NCBI GenBank assembly: GCA_002796325.1
Contig: PCXA01000001.1
Span: forward strand, 372,743-436,742
DNA: 64,000 nucleotides
Reading direction: 5' to 3'
DNA from: Deltaproteobacteria bacterium CG11_big_fil_rev_8_21_14_0_20_47_16
GTDB taxonomy: Bacteria > UBA10199 > GCA-002796325 > 1-14-0-20-47-16
Position numbers and translations under genes: made by a program
Shown here: positions 27,039 through 35,006 of the stretch, piece by piece
How the letters are laid out: every line of letters starts with the position of its first letter
How positions within the stretch are numbered: position 1 is the stretch's first letter
The notes under the pieces: generated by a model
The model's input: the letters and a program-made list of their open reading frames with translations, nothing else
What the model was told of the DNA's origin: nothing
Databases searched by the model: none

Positions 27039-28220
27039 ATGAAATTCAGCCGCCCCCAACAGTTGCCCCCCTACATTCTTGGTGAAATCGTGCGCATGAT
27101 GCGTGAAGCACGTAAGCAAGGTGAAGATGTGATCAATCTTGGCATGGGGAATCCAGATCTTCCAACGCCTGAACCGATTGTAGAAAAAATGATCGAGGCA
27201 ACGCGTAAGCCGCACAATCATCGCTATTCGTTGTCACGCGGGATTCCCAATTTAAGACGCAGTATTTGTAATTGGTATCGTCGCCATCACGATGTGAAGT
27301 TGGATGTGGAGTCACAGTGTATTGTAACCATGGGTGCGAAAGAGGGGTTGTCACATTTAATTTTGGCCATCACGGAACCAGGTGATGTTGTTTTGGTGCC
27401 CAATCCATCGTATCCGATTCATATTTATTCCATGGTGATTGCTGGTGCGCATCCCGAACCCATTATTGCAACTGAGTCATTAACAATTGCAGATATAGAG
27501 GCAGCGATCCAGCGTGCACCGAAACCGCCAAAGGGAATTTTGTTGTCGTTCCCATCGAATCCTACTGGGCAAACAATTGATAAGGAATTTTTTACGCAGG
27601 TCATTGCGCTCGCAAAGCAGCATAATATGTGGGTCATTCATGACTTTGCGTATGCACACTTGGTGTTTGATGGATATCGTGCACCTAGCATTTTAGAAAT
27701 TCCGGGAGCACTAGATGTTGCTGTTGAAATTACATCACTCTCTAAAAGTCACAGCATGCCAGGTTGGCGAGTGGGATTTGTGTGTGGGAATCCTGACATG
27801 GTTGCGGCTCTGGCAAAGATTAAAAGTTACTATGACTACGGTATGTTTCAGCCCATTCAGATTGCAGCAATTGTGGCATTAGATCAGTGCGAACAATACA
27901 TCGATGGGATTGTTGATATTTACAAGTCGCGACGAGATGAGTTGTGCGATGGTTTGAACCGCATTGGTTGGAATGTTGCAAAGCCCAATGCCACAATGTT
28001 TGTCTGGGCCAAGATTCCAGAGCCATTTCAAAGCATGGGTTCAATGGAATTTTGTAAACTGCTTCTCAATGAAGGCAAAGTTGCTGCAAGTCCCGGTGTT
28101 GGCTTTGGTGAGTATGGTGAGGGCTATGTTCGCTTTGCTCTGGTTGAAAACGAAGATCGTATTCAACAGGCGGTCCAAGGAATTAAGCGGGTTCTCCGCT
28201 CTGGTCCCAAAAAATCTTAA
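27039..28220 (+). CDS. alaC: PLP-dependent aminotransferase, AlaC-type (glutamate-pyruvate)
   Basis: 393 residues, fold type I aminotransferase. The PLP lysine is K236 in SLSKSHSMPGWRVGF. INLGMGNPDLPTP, YSLSRGIPNLRRSI, VTMGAKEGLSHL and LVPNPSYPIHIY follow the AlaC pattern closely, more so than aspartate aminotransferase or LL-DAP aminotransferase. It would interconvert alanine/2-oxoglutarate and pyruvate/glutamate. It is transcribed away from the FHA gene across a 153-base gap, and converges on the kinase-like gene with no gap. Confidence 0.9.
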   Translation: MKFSRPQQLPPYILGEIVRMMREARKQGEDVINLGMGNPDLPTPEPIVEKMIEATRKPHNHRYSLSRGIPNLRRSICNWYRRHHDVKLDVESQCIVTMGAKEGLSHLILAITEPGDVVLVPNPSYPIHIYSMVIAGAHPEPIIATESLTIADIEAAIQRAPKPPKGILLSFPSNPTGQTIDKEFFTQVIALAKQHNMWVIHDFAYAHLVFDGYRAPSILEIPGALDVAVEITSLSKSHSMPGWRVGFVCGNPDMVAALAKIKSYYDYGMFQPIQIAAIVALDQCEQYIDGIVDIYKSRRDELCDGLNRIGWNVAKPNATMFVWAKIPEPFQSMGSMEFCKLLLNEGKVAASPGVGFGEYGEGYVRFALVENEDRIQQAVQGIKRVLRSGPKKS

Positions 28221-28766
28221 TCAATATGCCTTTTGAATGATGGCGAGCGCTTCTTTGAGGTACATCTCTGCGGGTTGTGTCACATCAATAATGTGGTGAT
28301 CTAGTGGATTTTGCTCACCAATTTTGTCTGTAGTCTTAAAGTGCTGCCAACCATCGTCTGTCAGTTTGACATGGTCACGCCCAAAACTGCGTTGTGTGAG
28401 TCGTTTGCGTAGGATTTCTTCGGGAAGGGCGCATTCCAATACCGTCAATGGGCTGCCTGTGGATTTTGCAAGGTCTTGAATGCGTGTTACCCACTCCGGG
28501 GAGTTAATCAGAATATGAGTCCATGGAACATCCAAGATGACAGCCATGTCATTTTGCAAGTTGAGTTCTGCCAGGTTGAGGAGGCCTTGCAAAACCTTGG
28601 GTTCAACGTTCTGCGTATAGTGACTGCCACGATCATTGGGTGAAAAGGGTTCATCAATACAGTCTTTGTCGAGCAGCGCCGCTGGGAGTGCGCGTGCAAG
28701 TGGTCTTGCAAGTGTGCTTTTGCCAGCACCTGGTGCGCCGCTGATGAGAATGAGGTGTCGTTTCAT
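28221..28766 (-). CDS. P-loop kinase-like ATPase (zeta-toxin/AAA-type)
   Basis: 181 residues from the ATG ending at 28766; a longer frame would overlap the next gene's leader. The Walker A motif is G10-A-P-G-A-G-K-S-T. DKDCIDEPFSP and VILDVPWTH look like the substrate and Walker B regions, and the arginines in RKRLTQRSFGRDH fit a lid. The fold matches small nucleoside- or metabolite-kinases and zeta-toxin relatives. The substrate is unknown. No antitoxin-like partner is adjacent. Confidence 0.75.
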   Translation of the reverse strand: MKRHLILISGAPGAGKSTLARPLARALPAALLDKDCIDEPFSPNDRGSHYTQNVEPKVLQGLLNLAELNLQNDMAVILDVPWTHILINSPEWVTRIQDLAKSTGSPLTVLECALPEEILRKRLTQRSFGRDHVKLTDDGWQHFKTTDKIGEQNPLDHHIIDVTQPAEMYLKEALAIIQKAY

Positions 28767-28825
28767 ATTGCGATTATAGGTTGGGTCTGTTATACGCGCG
28801 GCGCTTTCAAACACAAGGGGGAATT

Positions 28826-29188
28826 ATGGCGGAGACGTTAACTCAGCAACAAAAAGACGATCGTATGTGGGGTATGCTGTGCCATTTGTCAGCATTGTTA
28901 GCAGTGTTTGGTGTACCTCTTTTGAATGTTTTAGGTCCGTTGGTTGTGTGGCTTCTCAAGAAAAATACATCAACGTTTGTAGATGAGCAGGGTAAGAACT
29001 CATTAAACTTCCAATTAACAGCGACGATTGCGTTTCTGATTTGTGTGCCGCTAGTGTTTATTGGTATCGGTATCTTTTTGATGATTGCTGTGGGCATTGC
29101 GGACTTGGTGTTTGTGATTATTGCCTCCATCAAGGTTAACCAGGGTGAGAATTACAAGTATCCCTATAGTTTAAATTTAATCAAATAA
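28826..29188 (+). CDS. DUF4870 membrane protein
   Basis: 120 residues from the ATG at 28826, which has AAGGGGGA upstream. Three transmembrane helices; the sequence DRMWGMLCHLSALLAVFGVP, PLVVWLLKKNTSTFVDEQG and NFQLTATI are the DUF4870 (Tic20-like) signature. Function unknown. First gene of a tight plus-strand run (2 bases to the OsmC gene). Confidence 0.88.
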   Translation: MAETLTQQQKDDRMWGMLCHLSALLAVFGVPLLNVLGPLVVWLLKKNTSTFVDEQGKNSLNFQLTATIAFLICVPLVFIGIGIFLMIAVGIADLVFVIIASIKVNQGENYKYPYSLNLIK

Positions 29189-29189
29189 T

Positions 29190-29603
29190 ATGACGGTTGT
29201 TAAAGTTGAATACATTGGTGATTTAAAGTGTCGCGCTACCCACGAAGATTCGGGCGCTACAATTGAAACCGTTGCGCCCAAAGATAATCAAGGGGATGGT
29301 AGCAAGTTTTCACCAACCGACTTGGTTGGAACGGCACTGGGGTCATGTATTTTAACGGTGATGGGGATTATTGCAGCGCGCCGAAAATTGGATTTGAATG
29401 GGACGACGGTTGAAATTATTAAAGAAATGGCAACAGCGCCGCATCGTCGCATTGGTAAGCTGTTGGCCACCGTCCGATTTAATAAAGTTTTTGAAGGTCA
29501 GGATCGCGTGATGTTGGAGCATGGGGCACATACCTGCCCTGTGCATAAAAGTCTGCATCCTGACATTGAAGCGCCCATTACATTTATTTATCCCAACGCG
29601 TAA
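29190..29603 (+). CDS. OsmC family peroxidase/redox protein
   Basis: 137 residues. The two reactive cysteines of the OsmC/Ohr fold are Cys53 (ALGSCILT) and Cys116 (HTCPVHKSL). The FSPTDLVGTALGSC motif is more like the general OsmC (YhfA-type) group than Ohr. It probably reduces organic peroxides or acts on thiol compounds. The stop is 22 bases before the EVE gene. Confidence 0.9.
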   Translation: MTVVKVEYIGDLKCRATHEDSGATIETVAPKDNQGDGSKFSPTDLVGTALGSCILTVMGIIAARRKLDLNGTTVEIIKEMATAPHRRIGKLLATVRFNKVFEGQDRVMLEHGAHTCPVHKSLHPDIEAPITFIYPNA

Positions 29604-29625
29604 TTTCACAAATAAGGTTTGTTCT

Positions 29626-30090
29626 ATGTCGATACGGTATTGGCTCATGAAAAGTGAACCAGGTTGCTATTCCATTGATGATTTGAAGCGCGATAAGAAG
29701 ACTGCGTGGACGGGTGTGCGCAATTATCAGGCCCGCAATTTTATGCGTGATGATATGAAGGTGGGAGACATGGTGTTGTTTTATCATTCCAATTCAGACC
29801 CCGCAGGTGTTGCAGGTGTAGCGAAGGTGTGTGCGACAGCGCATGAAGATGAAACGGCATGGGATCACAACGATGATCACTATGATCCCAAATCTACTCC
29901 TGCCAATCCAATTTGGGTGAATGTCGACATTGCCTTTGTTGAAAAATTGCCTCAATTTGTATCATTGCCGGAAATGAAGGCTGAGCCTGAATTGCGCGGC
30001 ATGATGGTGCTGCAAAAGGGGTCTCGTTTATCAATTCAACCCGTCACTGCCCCTCAGTTTAAGTGGGTATTGAGAATGGGAGGTATCTAA
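29626..30090 (+). CDS. EVE-domain protein
   Basis: 154 residues from the ATG at 29626. It starts with YWLMKSEPGCYSIDDL and continues with WTGVRNYQARNFMRD, DMVLFYHSN and GVAKV, the EVE-fold (thymocyte nuclear protein 1-like) hallmark. The fold is related to YTH and PUA domains and is thought to read modified bases in DNA or RNA. The stop overlaps the next start as TAATG. Confidence 0.93.
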   Translation: MSIRYWLMKSEPGCYSIDDLKRDKKTAWTGVRNYQARNFMRDDMKVGDMVLFYHSNSDPAGVAGVAKVCATAHEDETAWDHNDDHYDPKSTPANPIWVNVDIAFVEKLPQFVSLPEMKAEPELRGMMVLQKGSRLSIQPVTAPQFKWVLRMGGI

Positions 30091-30734
30091 TGTTTCACTC
30101 GTTATTTGTTGTATGGTTTAATCTGGTTAAAGATTGGCACTATCTGGGTGTTCTTCTTTTGATGGCGCTAGAAAGCACCATATTCCCAGTGCCCAGTGAA
30201 GTGGTGGTGCCACCGGCGGCATATTGGGCAAGTCAGGGGTTGATGAATTTCTGGGTGGTGTGGTTAGTGGCCACCCTCGGCTCATACTTGGGATCAATCG
30301 TCAGTTATTGGGTGGCGCGGCACTGGGGGCATGATCTTTTGTATCGCTATGGCCGCTATGTGTTTCTCACACCACAGAAGCTTCGATTTGCAGAGCGCTG
30401 GACAACTGAATATGGCGTTGTGGGGCTTTTTATAGCGCGTATGTTGCCGGTCGTTCGGCATTTGATTTCACTGCCTGCAGGGGCGTTGCGCATGAATGTA
30501 TGGAAGTTTAGTTTTGCGACTATCGCGGGTTCTGGAGTGTGGTGTTATATTCTTGCATGGTTTGGACAGAAGGTTATTGGCGATCAGCCTGAGCTGTTAA
30601 GCGATCCAAACATTATGATTCATGTGATGCGTGATAAGTTGATCTATATCGTGCTTGCCTTCGCTATTGTGGGCGGCCTATATGGTGTTATCCATCGTCA
30701 AATACATAAAACCAATAAGGAGGGAGCGCTATGA
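30090..30734 (+). CDS. DedA family membrane protein
   Basis: 214 residues from the ATG at 30090, with GGGAGG seven bases before it. The family motifs are FPVPSEVVVPPAAYWASQG near the N-terminus and ARMLPVVRHLISLPAGALRM in the middle. Bacterial DedA proteins act in membrane lipid flipping and proton-motive-force homeostasis, some as undecaprenyl phosphate flippases. It overlaps the DoxX gene by four bases. Confidence 0.92.
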   Translation: MFHSLFVVWFNLVKDWHYLGVLLLMALESTIFPVPSEVVVPPAAYWASQGLMNFWVVWLVATLGSYLGSIVSYWVARHWGHDLLYRYGRYVFLTPQKLRFAERWTTEYGVVGLFIARMLPVVRHLISLPAGALRMNVWKFSFATIAGSGVWCYILAWFGQKVIGDQPELLSDPNIMIHVMRDKLIYIVLAFAIVGGLYGVIHRQIHKTNKEGAL

Positions 30735-31198
30735 TGAAACTATACGGGAAGTTATGTTGCATGCTGGATTATCTACGCAGCCCATTGCTATTGGTGATGC
30801 GCTTGTATTGGGGATATGGGTTCTTTATTGCGGGTAAGGGAAAATTAATGAATTTGGAACGTACTGCTGGTTTCTTTATGGATTTGGGAATTCCTTTTGC
30901 TAAGGCGAATGCAATTTTAGCCGGATCTACGGAATGTTTTGGGGGATTATTGTTACTCATTGGATTGTTTTCACGCTTGGTGAGCATCCCTCTGGCATTT
31001 ACGATGTGCATTGCCTTTGCAACCGCACACAATGATAGTGTTGTTGCCCTCTTTGCTAATCCAGATGCGGCCCTCAAAGAAGATCCATTTCTGTTTTTGT
31101 TAACCGCTGTCATTGTGATGGCGTTTGGAGCAGGCCGCTTCTCGGTAGATGCTATTATGAAGAAAAATTGCTGTAAGGAGGATCCATGTCACGGTTAG
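30731..31198 (+). CDS. DoxX family membrane protein
   Basis: 155 residues, four helices. RLYWGYGFFIAGKGKL and GLLLLIGLFSRLVSIPLAFTM are DoxX-family features. The protein ends in a Cys/Lys-rich tail (KKNCCKEDPCHG). DoxX proteins in mycobacteria sit in an oxidoreductase complex; the role here is unknown. The end overlaps the CDGSH gene by 13 bases, so the two are probably made together, and both have a possible redox link. Confidence 0.88.
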   Translation: MMKLYGKLCCMLDYLRSPLLLVMRLYWGYGFFIAGKGKLMNLERTAGFFMDLGIPFAKANAILAGSTECFGGLLLLIGLFSRLVSIPLAFTMCIAFATAHNDSVVALFANPDAALKEDPFLFLLTAVIVMAFGAGRFSVDAIMKKNCCKEDPCHG

Positions 31199-31380
31199 TC
31201 AAGCACGATGCTAAGGCCCCATTGGAAGTTAAACCGAGCGAAAAAAGTGTATGGGTTTGTATGTGCGGATTAAGCGCCAATTATCCCTTTTGTGATGGCA
31301 CTCATAAACAATGCCGTAATGAAGAAGAAGGTAAGCTCTACAAGTATGTGGATGGTGCGCGCGTTGAAATAAAGGATTAA
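31186..31380 (+). CDS. CDGSH iron-sulfur protein
   Basis: 64 residues. One CDGSH-type 2Fe-2S site is complete: Cys25, Cys27, Cys36 and His40 in C-x-C-x8-C-D-G-T-H. Such proteins bind a redox-active, labile cluster through three Cys and one His. It is too small for a second domain. The start lies within the end of the DoxX gene, with AAGGAGG just upstream. Confidence 0.93.
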   Translation: MSRLVKHDAKAPLEVKPSEKSVWVCMCGLSANYPFCDGTHKQCRNEEEGKLYKYVDGARVEIKD

Positions 31381-31381
31381 T

Positions 31382-32302
31382 ATGCGCATCGTGTCGCTCA
31401 TTGCCAGTGCAACAGAGATCGTGTGTGCCTTGGGTGCGAGTGACCAATTGGTGGGGCGCTCGCATGAGTGTGACTATCCACCACAAATTATGCACCTGCC
31501 GGTCTGTACCGAAATTAAACTTAATGCCAAAGCCAGTAGTCGTGAAATTAATGATCAGGTGCTGCGGATTGTGAGCGATGGTTTGTCTGTATATCGTGTA
31601 AAGCCCGAAATGCTTCAGCAATTAAATCCGGATATGATTATTACGCAGACGCAATGTGAAGTGTGTGCGGTGAGCGAAAAGGATGTGGTTGCTGCAGTTT
31701 GCCAGTTGATAGATAGGCAGCCCAGGATTGTGTCGCTCAAGCCTGATGCACTGGCAGACATTTGGAGCGATATTCGATCTGTAGCAGATGCTTTGAAAAT
31801 TTCTGATCGAGCTGAAAAGTTGGTTTCCGAATTGCAAGCGCGCATGTCCGTTATTTCAAAGGCGGCCAGCAGATTATCTGAAAAGCCGCGCGTGGCTTAT
31901 ATTGAATGGGTGGATCCGCTTATGGCAGGTGGTAATTGGATGCCCGAATTAGTGGGTATGGCGGGTGGTATCAATTTGTTTGGTGTTGCGGGCAAACATT
32001 CGCCGTGGCTTAAGTGGGAGGATGTGGTGGCAGCGAATCCGGATATCATTTTTGTAGCGCCGTGTGGATATACCATTGCACGCACACGACAAGATATGCC
32101 TCTGCTGATGAAAAAACCGGAGTGGAAGGCGCTATCAGCCGTGAAAAATAATTGTGTCTATCTGGCGGATGGTAATCAGTATTTCAATCGCCCCGGGCCA
32201 CGCGTTGTCGAGTCGTTAGAAATTTTAGCTGAAGTGTTACACCCTCATGCATTTCAGTTTGGACATGAGGGTAAGGGGTGGGAACGGTATGACACAAACT
32301 AG
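31382..32302 (+). CDS. cobalamin-binding (BtuF-like) ABC-type protein without signal peptide
   Basis: 306 residues with the two-lobe helical-backbone binding fold of class III substrate-binding proteins. It opens with MRIVSLIASATEIVCALGASDQLVGRSHECDYP, here cited in part: the SLIASATE and RSHECDYP motifs are typical. There is no signal peptide, so it looks cytoplasmic or exported by another route. No BtuC/BtuD genes are nearby. Some such unlinked proteins bind corrinoids as storage or salvage factors. It overlaps TerC by 14 bases. Confidence 0.85.
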   Translation: MRIVSLIASATEIVCALGASDQLVGRSHECDYPPQIMHLPVCTEIKLNAKASSREINDQVLRIVSDGLSVYRVKPEMLQQLNPDMIITQTQCEVCAVSEKDVVAAVCQLIDRQPRIVSLKPDALADIWSDIRSVADALKISDRAEKLVSELQARMSVISKAASRLSEKPRVAYIEWVDPLMAGGNWMPELVGMAGGINLFGVAGKHSPWLKWEDVVAANPDIIFVAPCGYTIARTRQDMPLLMKKPEWKALSAVKNNCVYLADGNQYFNRPGPRVVESLEILAEVLHPHAFQFGHEGKGWERYDTN

Positions 32303-33152
32303 TCCGGTATTGTGGTGTGGGTTTTTAGCTCTGGTGGCGGTGTTTTTGGCGCTGGATTTGGGCGTCTTTAACCGTCGCCCCCACAAGGTGCGCTTCAAAG
32401 AGGCGCTCTTGTGGACGGTGGTTTGGATATCGCTCGCCATGCTCTTTAATTTAGGGATTTTTTATTGGCGTGGCCCTGATGTGGCGATGCAGTTTTTGGC
32501 GGGCTATTTGATTGAACAGTCATTGTCCGTCGACAATCTGTTTATTTTTCTGATTATTTTTTCTTACTTCAAAATTGCACCCGAAAATCAGCACCGCATT
32601 TTATTTTGGGGAATTGTAGGTGCAATTGTTATGCGAGTTTCGTTGATTTTATTAGGGACCGCATTGGTAAGCCGGTTTCACTGGATATTTTATATTTTTG
32701 GTGGGTTCTTGATTGTGACTGCCATCAAGATGGCCCTTCAGGATGATGAGGAAGCACATCCTGAGCACAATTATGTCGTACGTATGGTGAAACGGTTTCT
32801 ACCCAAGGCTAAGCCTTTTTTGATTGTGTTGGTCGTGATAGAAGTGACAGATTTGATTTTTGCACTGGATTCAATTCCGGCTGTGTTTGCCATTACGACA
32901 GATCCGTTCATCGTATTTACATCGAATATCTTTGCTATTATGGGTCTACGATCTCTCTTTTTTGTGCTCTCTGGCTTTATGGGACTTTTTCATTATCTTA
33001 AGTATGGATTGGCAACGATTCTTGCGTTCGTGGGTGTGAAAATGCTGATCGCAGATTGGGTTGAAATCTCTATTGGCGTTTCATTGTTGGTTGTGGGAGT
33101 GGTGTTGCTGCTGTCGGTGGCAGCTTCTCTTATGTGGCCAGCTAAAAAATAA
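32289..33152 (+). CDS. TerC/Alx family membrane protein
   Basis: 287 residues from the ATG at 32289. About eight helices; the paired acidic motifs in EQSLSVDNLFIF and EVTDLIFALDSIPAVFAI are the TerC hallmark. This family exports manganese or other cations (Alx/MeeF) or helps metal loading of exported proteins. The best fit is the Alx-type manganese exporter, but no riboswitch (yybP-ykoY type) is seen upstream because the start lies inside the BtuF-like gene. Confidence 0.92.
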   Translation: MTQTSPVLWCGFLALVAVFLALDLGVFNRRPHKVRFKEALLWTVVWISLAMLFNLGIFYWRGPDVAMQFLAGYLIEQSLSVDNLFIFLIIFSYFKIAPENQHRILFWGIVGAIVMRVSLILLGTALVSRFHWIFYIFGGFLIVTAIKMALQDDEEAHPEHNYVVRMVKRFLPKAKPFLIVLVVIEVTDLIFALDSIPAVFAITTDPFIVFTSNIFAIMGLRSLFFVLSGFMGLFHYLKYGLATILAFVGVKMLIADWVEISIGVSLLVVGVVLLLSVAASLMWPAKK

Positions 33153-33163
33153 GGACTTTATTT

Positions 33164-34438
33164 ATGAGACGACAATTGCGGTTCTTCGACATTCTGTGCT
33201 TGGGGGTTAACGGCATTGTGGGGTCGGGCATCTTTTTGCTGCCAGGTCGCTTGTTGGGTGGCTTAGGTCCCTTGTCCATTCTCCAGTTTATACTCTGCGG
33301 GCTTCTGCTGATCATTGTAGCACTGTGCTTTGCCGAGGCGGCGGCCCTTGTGGATCGCAATGGTGGCCCATACAACTATGTGCGCGTTGCATTTGGTCCA
33401 AAGATTGGTTTTGCAATGGGTTGGTTGTTGGTTGTGAGCATGACGTTCAATTATGCAACAGTTTTAACGGGACTGGTGGGATATGCGGGAACACTGCTGC
33501 CATGGTTGACCGATGCGTGGCATGCCAAATTAATTTACGCGTTGGTCATTGGGTTTCTGACCCTATTAAATATTCGCGGTGTTCGTATGGGGGCAGATGC
33601 TGTGAATTTGTTGACGGTTGCTAAGATCATTCCGCTGCTTATTTTTATTGGATTTGGTCTTATGGCCATTCAACCCCATCATTTTGTGCCGTTTGCGCCG
33701 CACGGCTTGGCGCCTATGGCAGCATTAATTTTGGCGACCAATTTTACCTATCAGGGATTTGAAGTAGCACCTGTGCCATCCGGTGAGGTGGCCAATGCGT
33801 CGCGCGTGGTACCACGGGCCATGGTGGGATCACTCCTGTTCTCAATGGTGTTATATGTGATTATTCAAACAATTATTGTGGGAACAGGCGCTGATATTGC
33901 CAACTCTGAGGGGCCGCTGGCCGATGCTGCACGTGGTTTTATGGGATCATGGGGTGGCATGCTGATTACAGTGGGTGCGATTATTTCCATGAGTGGTTAT
34001 GTGTCGGGCAGCGCATTTTTATCGCCCCGATCGTTAGAGGTGTTGTGTGAAGATGGTTATCTGCCCAAGGCAGGTAGTCGCTATCATCCAAAATATGAGA
34101 CACCCTATGTGGCTATTATTTTTACAGGAATTGTAGCATTTGGAATGGCGTGTTTTCTCAATTTTGATCGGCTAATTGATATTAGTTCGTTTGTGGTGGT
34201 GATTCAATACTTGGGCACCTGTCTGGCAGTGCCTCTTTTGCGAAAGAAATTGGGAGCGGCCAAGCCTGGTTACCGTGTGCCATGGGGATGGACGCTGCCA
34301 TTGATAGGTGCGGTGGTGAGTGTGCTCTTTGCGGTGCAGATTAAGATGCCTGAGTTGATTTGGACGGTATCCACGGTGGTCGCAGGCCTTGTGGTGTCAT
34401 TTGCATATCGGCATTGGTGTCATTACAAACAAGCATGA
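33164..34438 (+). CDS. APC superfamily amino acid permease
   Basis: 424 residues, twelve helices. The first helix has GVNGIVGSGIFLLPG, the substrate-binding GSG(I) loop of APC transporters; FTYQGFEVAPVPSGEVANASR is the helix 6 break. It imports or exchanges amino acids or amines with unknown specificity. Last gene of the plus-strand run; it converges on the next operon with a 4-base gap and no visible terminator. Confidence 0.9.
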   Translation: MRRQLRFFDILCLGVNGIVGSGIFLLPGRLLGGLGPLSILQFILCGLLLIIVALCFAEAAALVDRNGGPYNYVRVAFGPKIGFAMGWLLVVSMTFNYATVLTGLVGYAGTLLPWLTDAWHAKLIYALVIGFLTLLNIRGVRMGADAVNLLTVAKIIPLLIFIGFGLMAIQPHHFVPFAPHGLAPMAALILATNFTYQGFEVAPVPSGEVANASRVVPRAMVGSLLFSMVLYVIIQTIIVGTGADIANSEGPLADAARGFMGSWGGMLITVGAIISMSGYVSGSAFLSPRSLEVLCEDGYLPKAGSRYHPKYETPYVAIIFTGIVAFGMACFLNFDRLIDISSFVVVIQYLGTCLAVPLLRKKLGAAKPGYRVPWGWTLPLIGAVVSVLFAVQIKMPELIWTVSTVVAGLVVSFAYRHWCHYKQA

Positions 34439-34442
34439 TATC

Positions 34443-35003
34443 TTAAGCGCCGTTGTATTGATATGGATTTTGGTTCCCGTCGCTTTCAGGTTCAACACCC
34501 ATCCATAAGAAAATTCCCTCAATCAATGTGGTTGTTATGGGTGCGGTTTCAGGGGCAATGAGTGTGCCCACGCGGAGTGCAAGAATCGCACTAAGACCCA
34601 AAATGCCTGTGGCAATGTGCGGCCATATCGAGTCGTTGACGGCTACCATGCGGCTACATCCTGTTGCTGTGGTTTCCACGCGAGTGGGGCGATGTGATGT
34701 TAAAACTTCGGGGCGCGGTGTAGGGGGTTGTCTGCAAAAGCTGCTTTGGAACAATGTCGCTGCTGCATAGTTGAGTGTGGCAAGGGAGTACGTAGTGCCT
34801 GCGCCGGAAGCAGCTGCAGAGTGTTGAGACCAAAAGCCTGTTGGCGCACCCTTAATATTAGATTCTTTGCCGGCGTCGCGACATACTTTTTCAATGCATG
34901 TTTCAATTTTGGCGCACTCGCTGGGGATTTTGTCACCGCGGTCGTGCATGGCCTGTGCTGCTGTGGTGACAGGGGTAAATTGACCGGTTCCGATAATAGG
35001 CAT
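34443..35003 (-). CDS. uncharacterised protein with two C-terminal helices
   Basis: 186 residues, no recognised domain and no signal peptide. The first 100 residues are polar with five cysteines (ECAKIETC, KVCRD, SFC, GC). Two hydrophobic segments near the C-terminus (about 130-150 and 155-172) could be a hairpin membrane anchor. It is three bases downstream of the thioredoxin/TPR lipoprotein gene, so they share a transcript. The giant gene lies upstream of that pair on the same strand. Confidence 0.65.
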   Translation of the reverse strand: MPIIGTGQFTPVTTAAQAMHDRGDKIPSECAKIETCIEKVCRDAGKESNIKGAPTGFWSQHSAAASGAGTTYSLATLNYAAATLFQSSFCRQPPTPRPEVLTSHRPTRVETTATGCSRMVAVNDSIWPHIATGILGLSAILALRVGTLIAPETAPITTTLIEGIFLWMGVEPESDGNQNPYQYNGA

Positions 35004-35006
35004 GGG

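Noticed and set aside
25218..27221. 667-codon version of the FHA protein
   Set aside because: The extra 112 codons run past the alaC start and promoter; the ATG at 26885 has a promoter and AAGGA in place.
28221..28766. Zeta-type toxin of a toxin-antitoxin pair
   Set aside because: No small antitoxin gene adjoins it; a solitary small-molecule kinase is equally likely.
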